A model generated the notes under the pieces. It was not told the DNA's origin, did no database searches, and saw only the letters and a program-made list of their open reading frames with translations. Positions 9,182 to 17,985 of a DNA stretch of 53,768 bases are shown in pieces (positions within the stretch are counted from its first letter, which is position 1; the number at the start of each line of letters is the position of its first letter). The DNA lies in contig NZ_CAMBTS010000012.1 of assembly GCF_945870625.1 (NCBI RefSeq), positions 1 to 53,768 of the forward strand, given 5' to 3'. This stretch comes from Novosphingobium sp. Chol11 (GTDB taxonomy: Bacteria; Pseudomonadota; Alphaproteobacteria; Sphingomonadales; Sphingomonadaceae). The position numbers and the translations under genes were made by a program.

Positions 9182-9213
9182 AAAGGGGCGTCCGCAAGCG
9201 GGCGCCCCTTTTT
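9182..9213 (+). terminator. Terminator of the rpsF-rpsR-rplI operon
   Basis: AAAGGGGCG pairs with CGCCCCTTT around an inner CCGC/GCGG stem, followed by a T run. Confidence 0.85.
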
Positions 9214-9286
9214 CGTGCGGCAAGATCGCGTTTGTCAGCCCGGGACTTAAGGGCCTATGATCGGCAAAATTGGTTTGGGGACAATG

Positions 9287-11446
9287 ATGAACGCAAAACA
9301 TGGTATCGCGCTGGCCGCATTGCTGGCCGCATTCGCGCCGCATGGTGCGCAGGCAAAGGCCACGGCACAGGCGGCCAAGGTGATCATCGAGCGGGACGAA
9401 TGGGGCATCGCGCACATCTCCGGCGCGACCGATGCCGATGCGGTTTACGGCATGATCTATGCGCAGGCGCAGGATGATTTCCCCCGCATCGAGCAAAACT
9501 ATCTGGTCAGCTTGGGCCGGCTAGCCGAGGCGGAAGGCGAAGCGGCGCTGTGGCAGGACTTGCGCCAGCGGCTGTTCATCGATCCGGCCAGGCTGAAGGC
9601 GGACTATGCGCGCAGTCCGGTCTGGCTGCGCGCGCTGATGACCGCATGGGCCGCGGGGCTCAACGCCTATCTCACAGACCATCCTGAAGTGCGCCCGCGC
9701 GTGATCACCCGGTTTGAGCCGTGGATGGCCCTGAGCTTCACCGAAGGCAGCATCGGCGGCGATATCGAGCGGGTGCCGCTCTCGCAGCTCGAAGCGTTTT
9801 ACGGCAAGCGCACGGTGGCGATGACCGCTGACGAACGCGGGCTGATCATGCGCGAGCCGCTCGGCTCCAACGGCATCGCCATCGCCCCGTCGCACACCGC
9901 CGATGGCAAAGCGCTGCTGCTGATCAATCCGCACACCAGCTTCTTCTTCCGCGCCGAACAGCAAGTGACCAGCCGGGAGGGCCTCAATGCCTACGGCGCG
10001 GCGACCTGGGGCCAATTTTTCATCTACCAGGGCTTCAACGCCAACGCGGGCTGGATGCACACCTCCAGCGGGGTCGACAATGTCGACGAATTTGCCGAAA
10101 CGCTGGACGCGGGTCCTGATGGCAAGCCCGGCTATCGTTATGGCGACAAAGTGCGCACACTGCGCAAAACCGCGATCACGCTCAAAGTGCGCCAAGCCGA
10201 TGGTTCGCAGGCCAGCCGCACCTTCACGACGTATGCCAGCCACCACGGCCCGATCGTGCGCGAAGAGGGCGGCAAGTGGATCGCCTTCGCGCTGATGAAC
10301 CGGCCGATCGCGGCGCTGGAGCAGAGCTTTTTGCGCACCAAGACGCGCGATCTGGCCAGCTTCCTCAAAGTCGCTGCGCTTCAGGCCAATTCCTCGAACG
10401 ACACGCTGTTTGCCGACAGCAAAGGCAATACCGCCTATCTCCACCCGCAGTTCGTGCCGATCCGCGACCCCCGCTTCAATTGGCAGGCCCCGGTCGACGG
10501 CAGCGATCCGGAGGCGGAGTGGAAAGGGCTGCACACCATCGCCAGCCTGCCCAATGTGATCAATCCGGCCAATGGCTGGGTGTTCAATGTCAACGACGCA
10601 CCGTGGAATGCCGCCGGGCCAGACAGCCCGCGCGCCGCCGACTATCCCGCTTACATGGACGAGGCGGGCACCAACGCGCGCACGCCCCATGCCAAGACGG
10701 TGCTCGGCGCCCGCCGCGATTTCACGCTCGATCGGCTGCTGGGCGCGGCTTATGATCCCGCCCTGCCCGCGTTCGACCGGTTGCTGCCCGCGCTGATCGC
10801 GGCGCACGAGGCCGCGCCAGATCCGGCGCACGACGCGCCGGTCGCGCTGCTCAAAGGCTGGGACCGCCGCTGGAGCCTCAACTCCACCGCCACCACGCTG
10901 GCGATAACGTGGGCCGAGACGCTCTGGGCCAACGTCGCCGAAGATGCGGCCAAGGCGAATGTCCCAGTCTATGACTGGATGGCCACCCGCGCCAGCGACA
11001 CCCAGCGCCTCGCCGCGCTCGGCGAGGCCGCCGCAAAGCTCAAGGCCGATTTTGGCGACTGGCAGGTGCCGTGGGGTGAAATCAACCGCTATCAGCGCAA
11101 CGACAGCGCGATCAAACAAACCTTCAACGATGCAAGGCCCAGCACGCCAATCCCGTTTACCAGCGCCCAATGGGGCTCGCTCGCCGCGTTCGGCGCATCG
11201 CGCTATCCGGGCACGAAGCGCACTTACGGCACCTATGGCAACAGCTTCGTCGCGGTGGTCGAGTTCGGACCACGGGTGAAAGCCCGCGCAATCAGCATCG
11301 GCGGAGAGAACAGCGACCCGGCCTCGCCGCACTTTGCCGACCAGGTGGACCGCTATGCGCGCGGCGACTTGCGCCCGGTGCATTTCTACCCGGACGAACT
11401 GGCAGGCCACATCACCTCGCGTCAGGAGCTGGTGCGGCGGCGCTGA
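9287..11446 (+). CDS. Penicillin-acylase family Ntn hydrolase (acylase)
   Basis: A 719-residue periplasmic amidohydrolase precursor. The signal peptide is MNAKHGIALAALLAAFAPHGAQA. The family's VIIERDEWGIAHISG segment comes next. Self-cleavage is expected at EPLG|SNGIAIAPSHT, making Ser-194 (counted from this start) the N-terminal nucleophile of the beta subunit. The downstream LLINPHTSF and QGFNANAGWMHTSSGVD regions fit penicillin G acylase and acyl-homoserine-lactone acylases. The substrate could be a beta-lactam, an acyl-homoserine lactone or another acyl amide; I cannot decide. Two adjacent ATGs (9284, 9287) follow GGGGA; 9287 has the better spacing. It is monocistronic as far as I can see. 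Confidence 0.85.
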   Translation: MNAKHGIALAALLAAFAPHGAQAKATAQAAKVIIERDEWGIAHISGATDADAVYGMIYAQAQDDFPRIEQNYLVSLGRLAEAEGEAALWQDLRQRLFIDPARLKADYARSPVWLRALMTAWAAGLNAYLTDHPEVRPRVITRFEPWMALSFTEGSIGGDIERVPLSQLEAFYGKRTVAMTADERGLIMREPLGSNGIAIAPSHTADGKALLLINPHTSFFFRAEQQVTSREGLNAYGAATWGQFFIYQGFNANAGWMHTSSGVDNVDEFAETLDAGPDGKPGYRYGDKVRTLRKTAITLKVRQADGSQASRTFTTYASHHGPIVREEGGKWIAFALMNRPIAALEQSFLRTKTRDLASFLKVAALQANSSNDTLFADSKGNTAYLHPQFVPIRDPRFNWQAPVDGSDPEAEWKGLHTIASLPNVINPANGWVFNVNDAPWNAAGPDSPRAADYPAYMDEAGTNARTPHAKTVLGARRDFTLDRLLGAAYDPALPAFDRLLPALIAAHEAAPDPAHDAPVALLKGWDRRWSLNSTATTLAITWAETLWANVAEDAAKANVPVYDWMATRASDTQRLAALGEAAAKLKADFGDWQVPWGEINRYQRNDSAIKQTFNDARPSTPIPFTSAQWGSLAAFGASRYPGTKRTYGTYGNSFVAVVEFGPRVKARAISIGGENSDPASPHFADQVDRYARGDLRPVHFYPDELAGHITSRQELVRRR

Positions 11447-12127
11447 TCCGAGAGACTAAGTTGACATAGTTGACACAGTCCTGAGAGAAAACTCAGGGGG
11501 CGGGGCGGGCCGCGTTTCGCGTTGTAATTAAAGGCATTTTCGCCGAACCGCCCTGCCCGCACGTTCCTACAAGGAAAGCAGCCTGTTGGAGAGACCCTAA
11601 AGGCACAGCGCCGCCCCTCCCCAGCGGGCAGGCGATGCAGCCATGCGGGCGGAGGACGGGAAGACGGCGTGGGACGAGGTATCCACGGTTCAAAGAGCGA
11701 TGCGCGCTATGCCGGGAAGGCGGCATGTAGGAAAATGGTTTTTGCCTCGGCGGCTGGGGATGCGCGCTGGGCGCGGTGCGGGTGAGACTCCGGCGATTTG
11801 GGGATAGCGTACCTGTCTCCGCGATGGCTCGCCGGCCCGGCGCTGCGGCTACTGCCGATCATCTGGCGCGGTGGGCTGGGTACGGCGGCGCAAGCGAATA
11901 AGAGGGACGAGATTTAGTGGTTATTGCACCTGCTAATGTTACTCGTTGCAGGTCGGCAAACTGGGTACGATATTTTGTTGGTTTCATAAGCTGATAGCAA
12001 AATTTCCCACCAGAATCGTACTATCTCCGGAAAATCTAGTCACGGAGTTGTCAATTTATTCGGCGATTCTATATGCCAGAAATTTTCTACAGATTACCTT
12101 TGTCACCGCAGCGTCGAGGGAAAGAAC
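11447..12127. other. 681-bp stretch without a convincing gene
   Basis: The first 430 bases are GC-rich. They start with a tandem TTGACATAG/TTGACACAG and a hairpin (CCTGAG/CTCAGG around 11481-11498, no T run). No frame on either strand looks like a protein. From about 11,900 the composition shifts to AT-rich and stays so through the EEP gene. A 61-codon TTG-started frame (11946-12131) ends in ATGA over the EEP start, but nothing else supports it. Its last bases include the first copy of a 14-bp direct repeat (12100-12113). Confidence 0.5.
12100..12113 (+). repeat. 14-bp direct repeat, left copy (flanks EEP gene)
   Basis: TTGTCACCGCAGCG occurs here and again at 13152-13165, with the EEP gene between. 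It might be a target-site or attachment-site remnant; chance is not excluded. Confidence 0.5.
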
Positions 12128-13063
12128 ATGAGCTTTGTCCAAATTGCGAGCTGGAACATTGAGCATCTGAGTGGCTCTTCGAGGTCTGATCGTCGACAAA
12201 GTGCGTATGCTCTGGCCGATCACATTGAGATGTCTGGTGTTGATGTAATGGCGCTTCAGGAAGTATACGTTACAGCCCACGACGAAGAAATTAGTATTTT
12301 TGAAGAATCTCCACCGATTAAGATTGCGACTGATGGGGCGAGACGAAATTCGGATCTCGACACAGTTTGCTATTTGCTCGAAGAGCATCTTGATGAGAAA
12401 TGGAAATATCTACTTCTGCCGAACAAGAATGCAGGAGACACTTCGCAGATTTGTGGTTTTATTTGGAATACTAACAAATTAACACTCTCTGATGTGAAGG
12501 TGTTGAACGTTTCTCACAAAGACGGTGATGATAACCTTTGGGATCGCAAGCCTCACGTCTTGCGATTCACTTCGGAGATCAAGGTATTTCGCCGCGATGC
12601 CAATGGCAATTGGCAAGAGCTAGATGAGAAAAGAAGCTTTTCCCTGGTACCACTTCACATGAAGTCGAACTACGGCGGCGTCACAAAAAACAGACGTGTC
12701 CGAGCAAAAGAAGCCTTATCGCTATGCGCCGCAATAGATGATTTGAGAGATTCCATCGACCCCTCGATCATTATGATCGGCGATACAAACATTCTTAATA
12801 ATGCCGAACCTGCGATCGAAACATTTTTGACACGTGGTTTCCGAGATCTGAACAATAATGATGCAACAACATACTGGAGCGCTCAATACGCCGAGGCTCC
12901 TTTTGATCGCGCTTTTGTTGCCATGGATCGTGACGAGTTGAAGTATACCCGCCAATATGTTCTACGTTCATCCGACCTGACAGCACATGATCGATTCCTG
13001 TCAGATCACTATATGATCAAAATTAGTATCAAAGACTACGTTGATGACGCCGATACGCGCTAA
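12128..13063 (+). CDS. Endonuclease/exonuclease/phosphatase (DNase-I-like) family protein
   Basis: A 311-residue EEP-superfamily protein with all catalytic signatures: SWNIEH (N10), LQEV (E45), PLHMKSN (H177, N181), GDTN (D219, N221) and SDHY (D293, H294). It has no signal peptide or extra domain, so it would act in the cytosol. Members cleave phosphodiesters in DNA, RNA, inositol phosphates or sphingomyelin; which applies here is not visible. Its codon use (many A/T-ending codons such as AAA, GAT, ATT) differs sharply from every neighbour, and the AT-rich tract begins about 230 bp upstream, so horizontal acquisition is likely. A 14-bp direct repeat flanks it. It has no obvious operon partner. 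Confidence 0.85.
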   Translation: MSFVQIASWNIEHLSGSSRSDRRQSAYALADHIEMSGVDVMALQEVYVTAHDEEISIFEESPPIKIATDGARRNSDLDTVCYLLEEHLDEKWKYLLLPNKNAGDTSQICGFIWNTNKLTLSDVKVLNVSHKDGDDNLWDRKPHVLRFTSEIKVFRRDANGNWQELDEKRSFSLVPLHMKSNYGGVTKNRRVRAKEALSLCAAIDDLRDSIDPSIIMIGDTNILNNAEPAIETFLTRGFRDLNNNDATTYWSAQYAEAPFDRAFVAMDRDELKYTRQYVLRSSDLTAHDRFLSDHYMIKISIKDYVDDADTR

Positions 13064-13151
13064 CGCCCTTAGCTTCCAAGCGCGAACTATTGCGGCAGCG
13101 TCAAAACTACTGCGACTGTGCGAACGGCGCTCCGTCGAATAACCAACAGTC

Positions 13152-13165
13152 TTGTCACCGCAGCG
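13152..13165 (+). repeat. 14-bp direct repeat, right copy (flanks EEP gene)
   Basis: Identical to 12100-12113 and in the same orientation, 87 bp after the EEP stop codon. Confidence 0.5.
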
Positions 13166-13203
13166 CCGATTAGCGCCTTTCGTGCGCGCGTCCCATTTGC
13201 CTC

Positions 13204-13250
13204 CCCCTCCACCACCCTGCGGGCGGTCCCCCTCCCCGTTCCGGGGAGGA
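13204..13250 (+). repeat. GC-rich palindromic repeat, family A, single arm
   Basis: This nearly repeats the right arm of the element inside trmD (21292-21344). The shared blocks are CCCCTCCACCACCCTGCGGG, then CGG, C or T, and CCCCCTCCCCG, followed by a hairpin closing with CGGGGAGGA. The copies differ mainly in the hairpin loop. It is one of several dispersed GC-rich repeats in this window. Confidence 0.75.
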
Positions 13251-13317
13251 TTTGGTTCTGGGTTGCAAGGGTTGTGGCAATTGCTCGCCGGGGGCTGCTC
13301 TTCTTTGGTGGTTGCCT

Positions 13318-13355
13318 GGCCGGACCGGGGCCCCGGCCTGCGCCGGGCCGCAGGG
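13318..13355 (+). repeat. GC-rich repeat, family B, copy 1
   Basis: Begins GGCCGGAC and contains the core CCGGCCTGCGCCGGG. Copy 2 is at 14112-14149 in the same orientation and an inverted core is at 40038-40058. It lies just past the 3' end of the outer-membrane protein gene. Confidence 0.7.
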
Positions 13356-13361
13356 AGGGTA

Positions 13362-13985
13362 TCAGAAGCGGATGCCGACCCCGGCGAGGGCCTGGTTGCG
13401 GTTGATGCGGTTGCCGTAGTCTGAATAGCGATATTCGATTTTGGCGTAGAAGCGCTCGTCGAAGCCGTGTTCGAGGCCCACGCCGGCGCGGATGCCGTCG
13501 CGGTTTTGCGAGTTGAGCCCGGTGCGCGGGCCGCGATTCATCTGGAACGATGATGTCAGCCGCACATTGCTGTATCCGGCCAGCGCATAGAGCCGCGTGC
13601 GCCCGGTGCCGAGATTGACGCCGAGGCGGGCGTTCGCGCTGAGATCGCGCCCGGTGCGCAGGCAGGATTCAAAGATGCCCGGCGCGACAAAAGCAACCAG
13701 CGGATTGACCTGACAACGCGAGCCCGTGCTGAAATCGGCATTGGCTTCGAGACCAACGAAAACCTGCTTCCCGACCGGCTGGTCATAGCCGATGCCAAAG
13801 CCGTAGACGCCGCCCTCGACCGGCCTGAAGGTCGAGTCCGACGGGCTGAAAAAGCTTTGGTTCGAGAGGCGATCGTAACCGCCGTGGATTTCGGCGCGCA
13901 GGCCCTCTGCCTGGGCAGCGCCTGGGCAAGCGAGCGAAATGATCACGGAAAGGATCATGGCAAGACTGGGACGACACAGCTGCAT
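13362..13985 (-). CDS. Small outer-membrane beta-barrel protein
   Basis: A 207-residue protein with a signal peptide (MQLCRPSLAMILSVIISLACPGAAQA) followed by an 8-strand-like barrel: Gly/aromatic alternation, an internal YGFGIGYDQPVG strand pair, EYRYSDYGN near the end, and a final strand LAGVGIRF ending in Phe. It resembles the OmpA-like/Opa-type porin family of alphaproteobacteria (Omp25/RopB-like). The ATG at 13985 follows GGGAGGGAACA, a good ribosome site; the frame runs further upstream but that part is repeat DNA. Two family-B repeats flank the gene on either side. Function is probably structural or adhesive; not certain. Confidence 0.8.
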   Translation of the reverse strand: MQLCRPSLAMILSVIISLACPGAAQAEGLRAEIHGGYDRLSNQSFFSPSDSTFRPVEGGVYGFGIGYDQPVGKQVFVGLEANADFSTGSRCQVNPLVAFVAPGIFESCLRTGRDLSANARLGVNLGTGRTRLYALAGYSNVRLTSSFQMNRGPRTGLNSQNRDGIRAGVGLEHGFDERFYAKIEYRYSDYGNRINRNQALAGVGIRF

Positions 13986-14111
13986 TGTTCCCTCCCCGGG
14001 AAGATTGGTGGCGACGACATGATCACCGTGACTGTAAACGCGCCTGCGTCGATGATCCTTTCCCTTGGCACGCAAATCACGCCTCACCGGAAGACAGCGA
14101 TTGCTTCCTGC

Positions 14112-14149
14112 GGCCGGACTGGCGCCCGGCCTGCGCCGGGGCGCGGGGG
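14112..14149 (+). repeat. GC-rich repeat, family B, copy 2
   Basis: Begins GGCCGGAC like copy 1 and shares its CCGGCCTGCGCCGGG core. It lies between the 5' end of the outer-membrane protein gene and the 3' end of the SDR gene. Confidence 0.7.
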
Positions 14150-14157
14150 CTGACTCT

Positions 14158-15027
14158 CTAGAGCCCTGCCAGCCGGGCGCTGTCGTCCCAGAGTTTGGCG
14201 CAGGCGGCGGCGTCTTGCGCAAGGGCGGAGGGGGCCATCGCGATGCACCTGCCGCCGCGCATTGCCCAATAAGTGCCGCGCTCGCTCGCATGGGCGGCGC
14301 TGAGCGCGAGATCGGCGTGGGCGCGGCCCGAGGCGGCGACGGTGCTGGTGCGGTCGCGCTTCATGGTGAGCGGGATGATCTTGCCCGCCGCCCACGCAAT
14401 CCACGCCGGGTTGTCGCGGCCCAGCCGGGTGCCGGGGACATAGCCAGGATCGAACGCCATGGTGCTGAACTCTGGATGGCGCACGGCCAGTTCGCGCGCA
14501 GTCATGATGTTGCAGAGTTTGGACGAGGAATAGGCGCGAAAGCCCGCGTTGCGCGGGGATTTTTCAGGGTTGGGGTCGCGGTCTGGGAACGCCAGCCAAT
14601 CGGCCTGCGCGTGGCACGGCGGGGTGACGATGGACTTTTCCGCAGGATCATGCGTGCCGCTGCCGGTCAGGATCACCCGCGCTCCAGGCGCGAGCACGGG
14701 AAGCAGCAGCCGGATCAACAAATAATGCGACAGGTGATTGACCGCAAACGTGCGCTCGAAGCCTTCGCTGGTCGGTTCGAGGCTGGTGAATTGCAGCCCG
14801 CCATTGCACACCAGCGCACCGACTTGCGGGCCTGCGGCAACGGTTTCCGCAAAGGCGCGCACCGAGGCCAGCGAAGCCAGATCGAGCTCAAGCATCTCGG
14901 CGGCAAAGCCGGGCGCGCGGCCGGCTGCGCCGCGCGCGCCGACGACTAGCTGCGCGCCTGCCTCGGCCATATGCCGCGCCGCGACTTGGCCGAACCCGGC
15001 GGTTGCCCCTGTCATGATGATCCGCAT
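14158..15027 (-). CDS. Short-chain dehydrogenase/reductase (SDR)
   Basis: A 289-residue classical-type SDR. The nucleotide-binding TGATAGFG is at residues 6-13, the active-site pair Y166-x-x-x-K170 is in AYSSSKLCN, and a serine in the TGSGTH strand near 122-124 completes the triad. The usual NNAG structural motif reads CNGG (residues 74-77), an uncommon variant. The long insertion between the serine strand and the tyrosine resembles the protochlorophyllide-reductase/retinol-dehydrogenase-like branch. The substrate is unknown. It is followed downstream on the same strand by the barrel-protein gene. Confidence 0.85.
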   Translation of the reverse strand: MRIIMTGATAGFGQVAARHMAEAGAQLVVGARGAAGRAPGFAAEMLELDLASLASVRAFAETVAAGPQVGALVCNGGLQFTSLEPTSEGFERTFAVNHLSHYLLIRLLLPVLAPGARVILTGSGTHDPAEKSIVTPPCHAQADWLAFPDRDPNPEKSPRNAGFRAYSSSKLCNIMTARELAVRHPEFSTMAFDPGYVPGTRLGRDNPAWIAWAAGKIIPLTMKRDRTSTVAASGRAHADLALSAAHASERGTYWAMRGGRCIAMAPSALAQDAAACAKLWDDSARLAGL

Positions 15028-15089
15028 CGCCGCCGCTTTCGGTTGGATATAGCGGGCAAAGGTTAGTGAAATAGATTTTTATTTGCAAC

Positions 15090-15812
15090 TCAATATGCGG
15101 CGCCGAGAAAATCGGCCAACGCGAGCCCCATTGCGGGTTCGGTGACGCAGCTCATGTGGCCGCCGGGAATGACCGCGCGGCGGGCATGGGGCAGCGCATC
15201 GACCAACCGGTCGGGGTTGCCATTGTCGGTATCTTCCGCGCCGCACAGGACGAGCGTGGGCATGGTGAGCGCGGCCAGTTCGGCGGGGTCGGTATCGGCG
15301 TTGGTGCCCAGCAGCAGGCGCAGCGCGTCGTGGTCGAGCGCCATCGTTTTCAGGAATGCTTGCGCGAAATACGCGGGATCGCCGCGCGGGATGGTGCCGA
15401 AGCGGTCTAGCACATCGAGAAAGAAATCGCGCCGCCGCGACCATCCGGCGAGGCCTTCGAGCCCCATGCCCGCCAGCACCAGCCGCCTAGGCGCGAGGCC
15501 CGCGAGCACGCCGCGCGTGGCGGTGCGCGCGCCAAGCGAAAAGCCGACGAGATCGTAGTCGGTGAGGCCAAGGTGCGCCACCAGCGCTTCCAGATCGCGC
15601 GCCAGCACATCGCGCGGGTAGGCTGCGGGGTCCTGCGGCGCGGCGCTTTGGCCGTGGGCGCGCAAGTCTGGCATCAGGCACTCGAAGCCCGCTTCGGCCA
15701 GCCTTGCCGCAGTGCCATATTTGACCCAATTGACCTGCGCCGAGGAAAACAGCCCGTGCAGCAGGATCACCGGCCTGCCCTCATCAGGCCCTTTGGCCCC
15801 CAGCCGGTGCAA
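15090..15812 (-). CDS. Alpha/beta-hydrolase
   Basis: Alpha/beta-hydrolase fold enzyme with the oxyanion-hole HG (VILLHG, residues 15-20), nucleophile elbow GFSLG (Ser-92), an acid in the CGAEDTDNG loop and the catalytic His in PGGHMS. The reaction is an ester, lactone or amide hydrolysis of unknown substrate. The start is doubtful: the TTG at 15812 is the only standard start codon, yet the codons just upstream (15813-15860) encode a first beta strand typical of the family (TFAGFGGTPLA), and the frame is open back to 15875, past the asd stop. A CTG at 15860 or 15857 may be the real start, coupled to asd. Confidence 0.8.
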   Translation of the reverse strand: MHRLGAKGPDEGRPVILLHGLFSSAQVNWVKYGTAARLAEAGFECLMPDLRAHGQSAAPQDPAAYPRDVLARDLEALVAHLGLTDYDLVGFSLGARTATRGVLAGLAPRRLVLAGMGLEGLAGWSRRRDFFLDVLDRFGTIPRGDPAYFAQAFLKTMALDHDALRLLLGTNADTDPAELAALTMPTLVLCGAEDTDNGNPDRLVDALPHARRAVIPGGHMSCVTEPAMGLALADFLGAAY

Positions 15813-15864
15813 AGCCAGCGGCGTGCCGCCAAAGCCGGCAAATGTCTCTGAAGTCAGCAGCTTG

Positions 15865-16890
15865 TCAGCCTTTCTTCAGATGGCGGCGGCCAAGCAGCTC
15901 GGCGATCTGCACCGCATTGAGCGCGGCGCCTTTGCGCAAGTTGTCTGACACGCACCACAGCACCAGCCCGTTGTCCACCGTGGGGTCTTCGCGCACGCGG
16001 CTGACATAGGTGGCGAAATCGCCGACGCATTCGATGGGGGTGACATAGCCGCCATCCTCGCGCTTATCGATCAGCATGATGCCGGGGGCCTCGCGCAGGA
16101 TATCCTGCGCCTCGGTGGCCGAAATCTCGTTTTCGAACTCGATGTTGATCGCCTCGGAATGGCCGACGAACACGGGGACGCGCACGCATGTGGCCACGAC
16201 CTTGATCTTGGGATCGAGGATCTTCTTGGTTTCGACCACCATCTTCCATTCTTCCTTGGTGAAGCCATCATCAAGGAACACGTCGATATGCGGGATCACG
16301 TTGAAGGCGATCTGCTTGGTGAACTTGGTGACCGACACCTCGTCGCCGACGAAAATCGCGCGGCTTTGCTCGAACAGCTCGTCCATGCCTTCCTTGCCCG
16401 CGCCAGAGACCGACTGGTAGGTCGAGACGACGACGCGCGTGATCTTGGCGGCATCGTGCAAGGGCTTCAGCGCCACGACCATCTGCGCGGTCGAGCAATT
16501 GGGATTGGCGATGATGTTGCGCTTTTTGTAGCCGTCGATCGCCTCGGGGTTCACCTCGGGCACGATGAGCGGCACATCGGGATCCATGCGGTAAAGCGAG
16601 GAATTGTCGATCACGACGCAGCCGGCCGCCGCCGCCTTTGGCGCATAGATCTTGGTCGGGCCGGAGCCGGCGGCGAACAGCGCGATGTCCCAGCCCGCGA
16701 AATCGAAGTTTTCGACATTCTGCACTTTGAGCATGCGGCCGGTGTCGCCGTATTCGATGGTCAGCCCCTGCGAGCGCGGGCTTGCGACCACCGCCACTTC
16801 ATCGGCGGGAAACTCCCGCTCGGCGAGGATGTTGAGCATCTCGCGGCCGACATTGCCGGTCGCGCCCACGACCACTACCCGGTAACCCAT
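15865..16890 (-). CDS. asd: Aspartate-semialdehyde dehydrogenase
   Basis: Reduces aspartyl phosphate to aspartate semialdehyde with NADPH, the branch point to lysine/diaminopimelate, threonine and methionine. The 341-residue protein has the dinucleotide motif VVVVGATGNVG (residues 5-15), the catalytic cysteine in NPNCSTAQ (C132), the VSTYQSVSGAGKEG loop and the HSEAI histidine segment. I chose the ATG at 16890, with GGAG about 8 bases upstream; the frame is open further upstream (to 17091) but reads as non-coding. The alpha/beta-hydrolase gene follows immediately. The 251-bp gap upstream is shared with the divergent RTX gene and probably holds both promoters. Confidence 0.96.
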   Translation of the reverse strand: MGYRVVVVGATGNVGREMLNILAEREFPADEVAVVASPRSQGLTIEYGDTGRMLKVQNVENFDFAGWDIALFAAGSGPTKIYAPKAAAAGCVVIDNSSLYRMDPDVPLIVPEVNPEAIDGYKKRNIIANPNCSTAQMVVALKPLHDAAKITRVVVSTYQSVSGAGKEGMDELFEQSRAIFVGDEVSVTKFTKQIAFNVIPHIDVFLDDGFTKEEWKMVVETKKILDPKIKVVATCVRVPVFVGHSEAINIEFENEISATEAQDILREAPGIMLIDKREDGGYVTPIECVGDFATYVSRVREDPTVDNGLVLWCVSDNLRKGAALNAVQIAELLGRRHLKKG

Positions 16891-17141
16891 TCCTTGGAAC
16901 TCCACTCTCCTGCCGATGGCAGTTTGAACCGAGCTTAGTAGCCGATTGCCGCGCCATGCCCAAGTGCCTTTTGCAGGGACAGCCTCGCGGCTCGGCGCAA
17001 CATTCCGAAATAAGACAAAGGCATTACAGCAATCATCTAAAACTAAACGCCCGGTGAACGCAATGTTCAGCGAATGCCAATTGCGAATCACTTATCAAGT
17101 CCGAGGGCGCAGCCCAGCAACCAGATAAAAGGAAGAAACCA

Positions 17142-17927
17142 ATGGCTATTCGTTATGGTACTGACCTTGCAAACCGGATTTTTGGAACAGAATCTGCCGA
17201 TTTTCTTTATGGCTATGCAGCAGGCCGCAAGTCATTCGACATCGGCAACGACTTTATTGATGGCGGCAAAGGCAATGACTTCATCGATGGGGCCGGCGGC
17301 AACGATCGTCTGTTTGGCGGCGAAGGTGATGATATAGTGTATGGTGGGCGGGGCGATGACTACATCGACGGTGGCAAGGATGATGACCGCCTGTTTGGCG
17401 AAGACGGCAACGACACCATGCTGGGCGGCGAAGGGAATGACCGCATTTCGGGCGGCAACGGCGCGGATCGCTTGTTCGGCAATGATGGCGACGATACGCT
17501 GTTCGGCGATGCAGGGAATGACCTATTGCAAGGCGATTTCGGAAGCGACACGCTTGATGGCGGGATCGGCAACGACACGCTGCTGGGCGGTGCCGACACC
17601 GATACCTTGCGCGGCGGCCTTGGCAATGACTCGCTAACCGGCGGCATCGGCCAGGACTTTCTCTCGGGCGGGGCTGGTTCGGATGTCTTCGTATTCCGCG
17701 GCCAATGGGACTTCGACACGGTCACAGACTTCCAGAACGGCTTCGACAAGCTCGATCTGCGCGGCAACGGGCTGAGCTTCCGGACACTGAACTTCGAGAT
17801 GACCGATGCCGACAGCGATGGCAACACCGATGACCTTTTGATCAAGACAGACGTCGGCTCGGCGGGCGAGATCGCCCTGCTGAACACCAACATGGCTGTG
17901 ATCGACGCAGGCGATTTCTTCTTCTGA
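17142..17927 (+). CDS. RTX calcium-binding repeat protein (type I secretion substrate)
   Basis: A 261-residue acidic protein built around about eight to ten tandem glycine-rich nonapeptides of the GGxGxDxhx type between residues 36 and 175 (for example [27 protein letters not shown]). These form a Ca2+-binding beta roll on secretion. There is no N-terminal signal peptide, and the C-terminus ends in the small/aspartate then aromatic pattern DAGDFFF, as expected for a type I secretion signal. No catalytic domain is visible, so it may be a surface or matrix protein. AAAGGAAG precedes the ATG. No ABC exporter genes are in the window. Confidence 0.88.
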   Translation: MAIRYGTDLANRIFGTESADFLYGYAAGRKSFDIGNDFIDGGKGNDFIDGAGGNDRLFGGEGDDIVYGGRGDDYIDGGKDDDRLFGEDGNDTMLGGEGNDRISGGNGADRLFGNDGDDTLFGDAGNDLLQGDFGSDTLDGGIGNDTLLGGADTDTLRGGLGNDSLTGGIGQDFLSGGAGSDVFVFRGQWDFDTVTDFQNGFDKLDLRGNGLSFRTLNFEMTDADSDGNTDDLLIKTDVGSAGEIALLNTNMAVIDAGDFFF

Positions 17928-17945
17928 TCCTGCCGACCTGACGAG

Positions 17946-17985
17946 GCTCCGGAAGCAGCGTATCCGCGCTGCTCCCGGAGCTTTT
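17946..17985. terminator. Terminator between the convergent RTX and DPP-IV genes
   Basis: Two stacked stems, GCTCCGG/CCGGAGC outside and AGCAGCG/CGCTGCT inside, followed by TTTT on the plus strand. Its end abuts the peptidase stop on the other strand. Confidence 0.75.

Noticed and set aside
11493..11726. A 77-codon minus-strand frame in the non-coding tract
   Set aside because: No ribosome site, no domain and Arg/Pro/Gly-rich composition expected of random GC-rich DNA.
11946..12131. A 61-codon frame ending in ATGA over the EEP start
   Set aside because: TTG start without ribosome site and no family; kept only as a comment because of the overlap.
13118..13405. Two overlapping plus-strand frames of 90-95 codons near 13.2 kb
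   Set aside because: They are read through the GC-rich repeats (Pro/Arg-rich peptides typical of such repeats) and overlap the barrel-protein gene.
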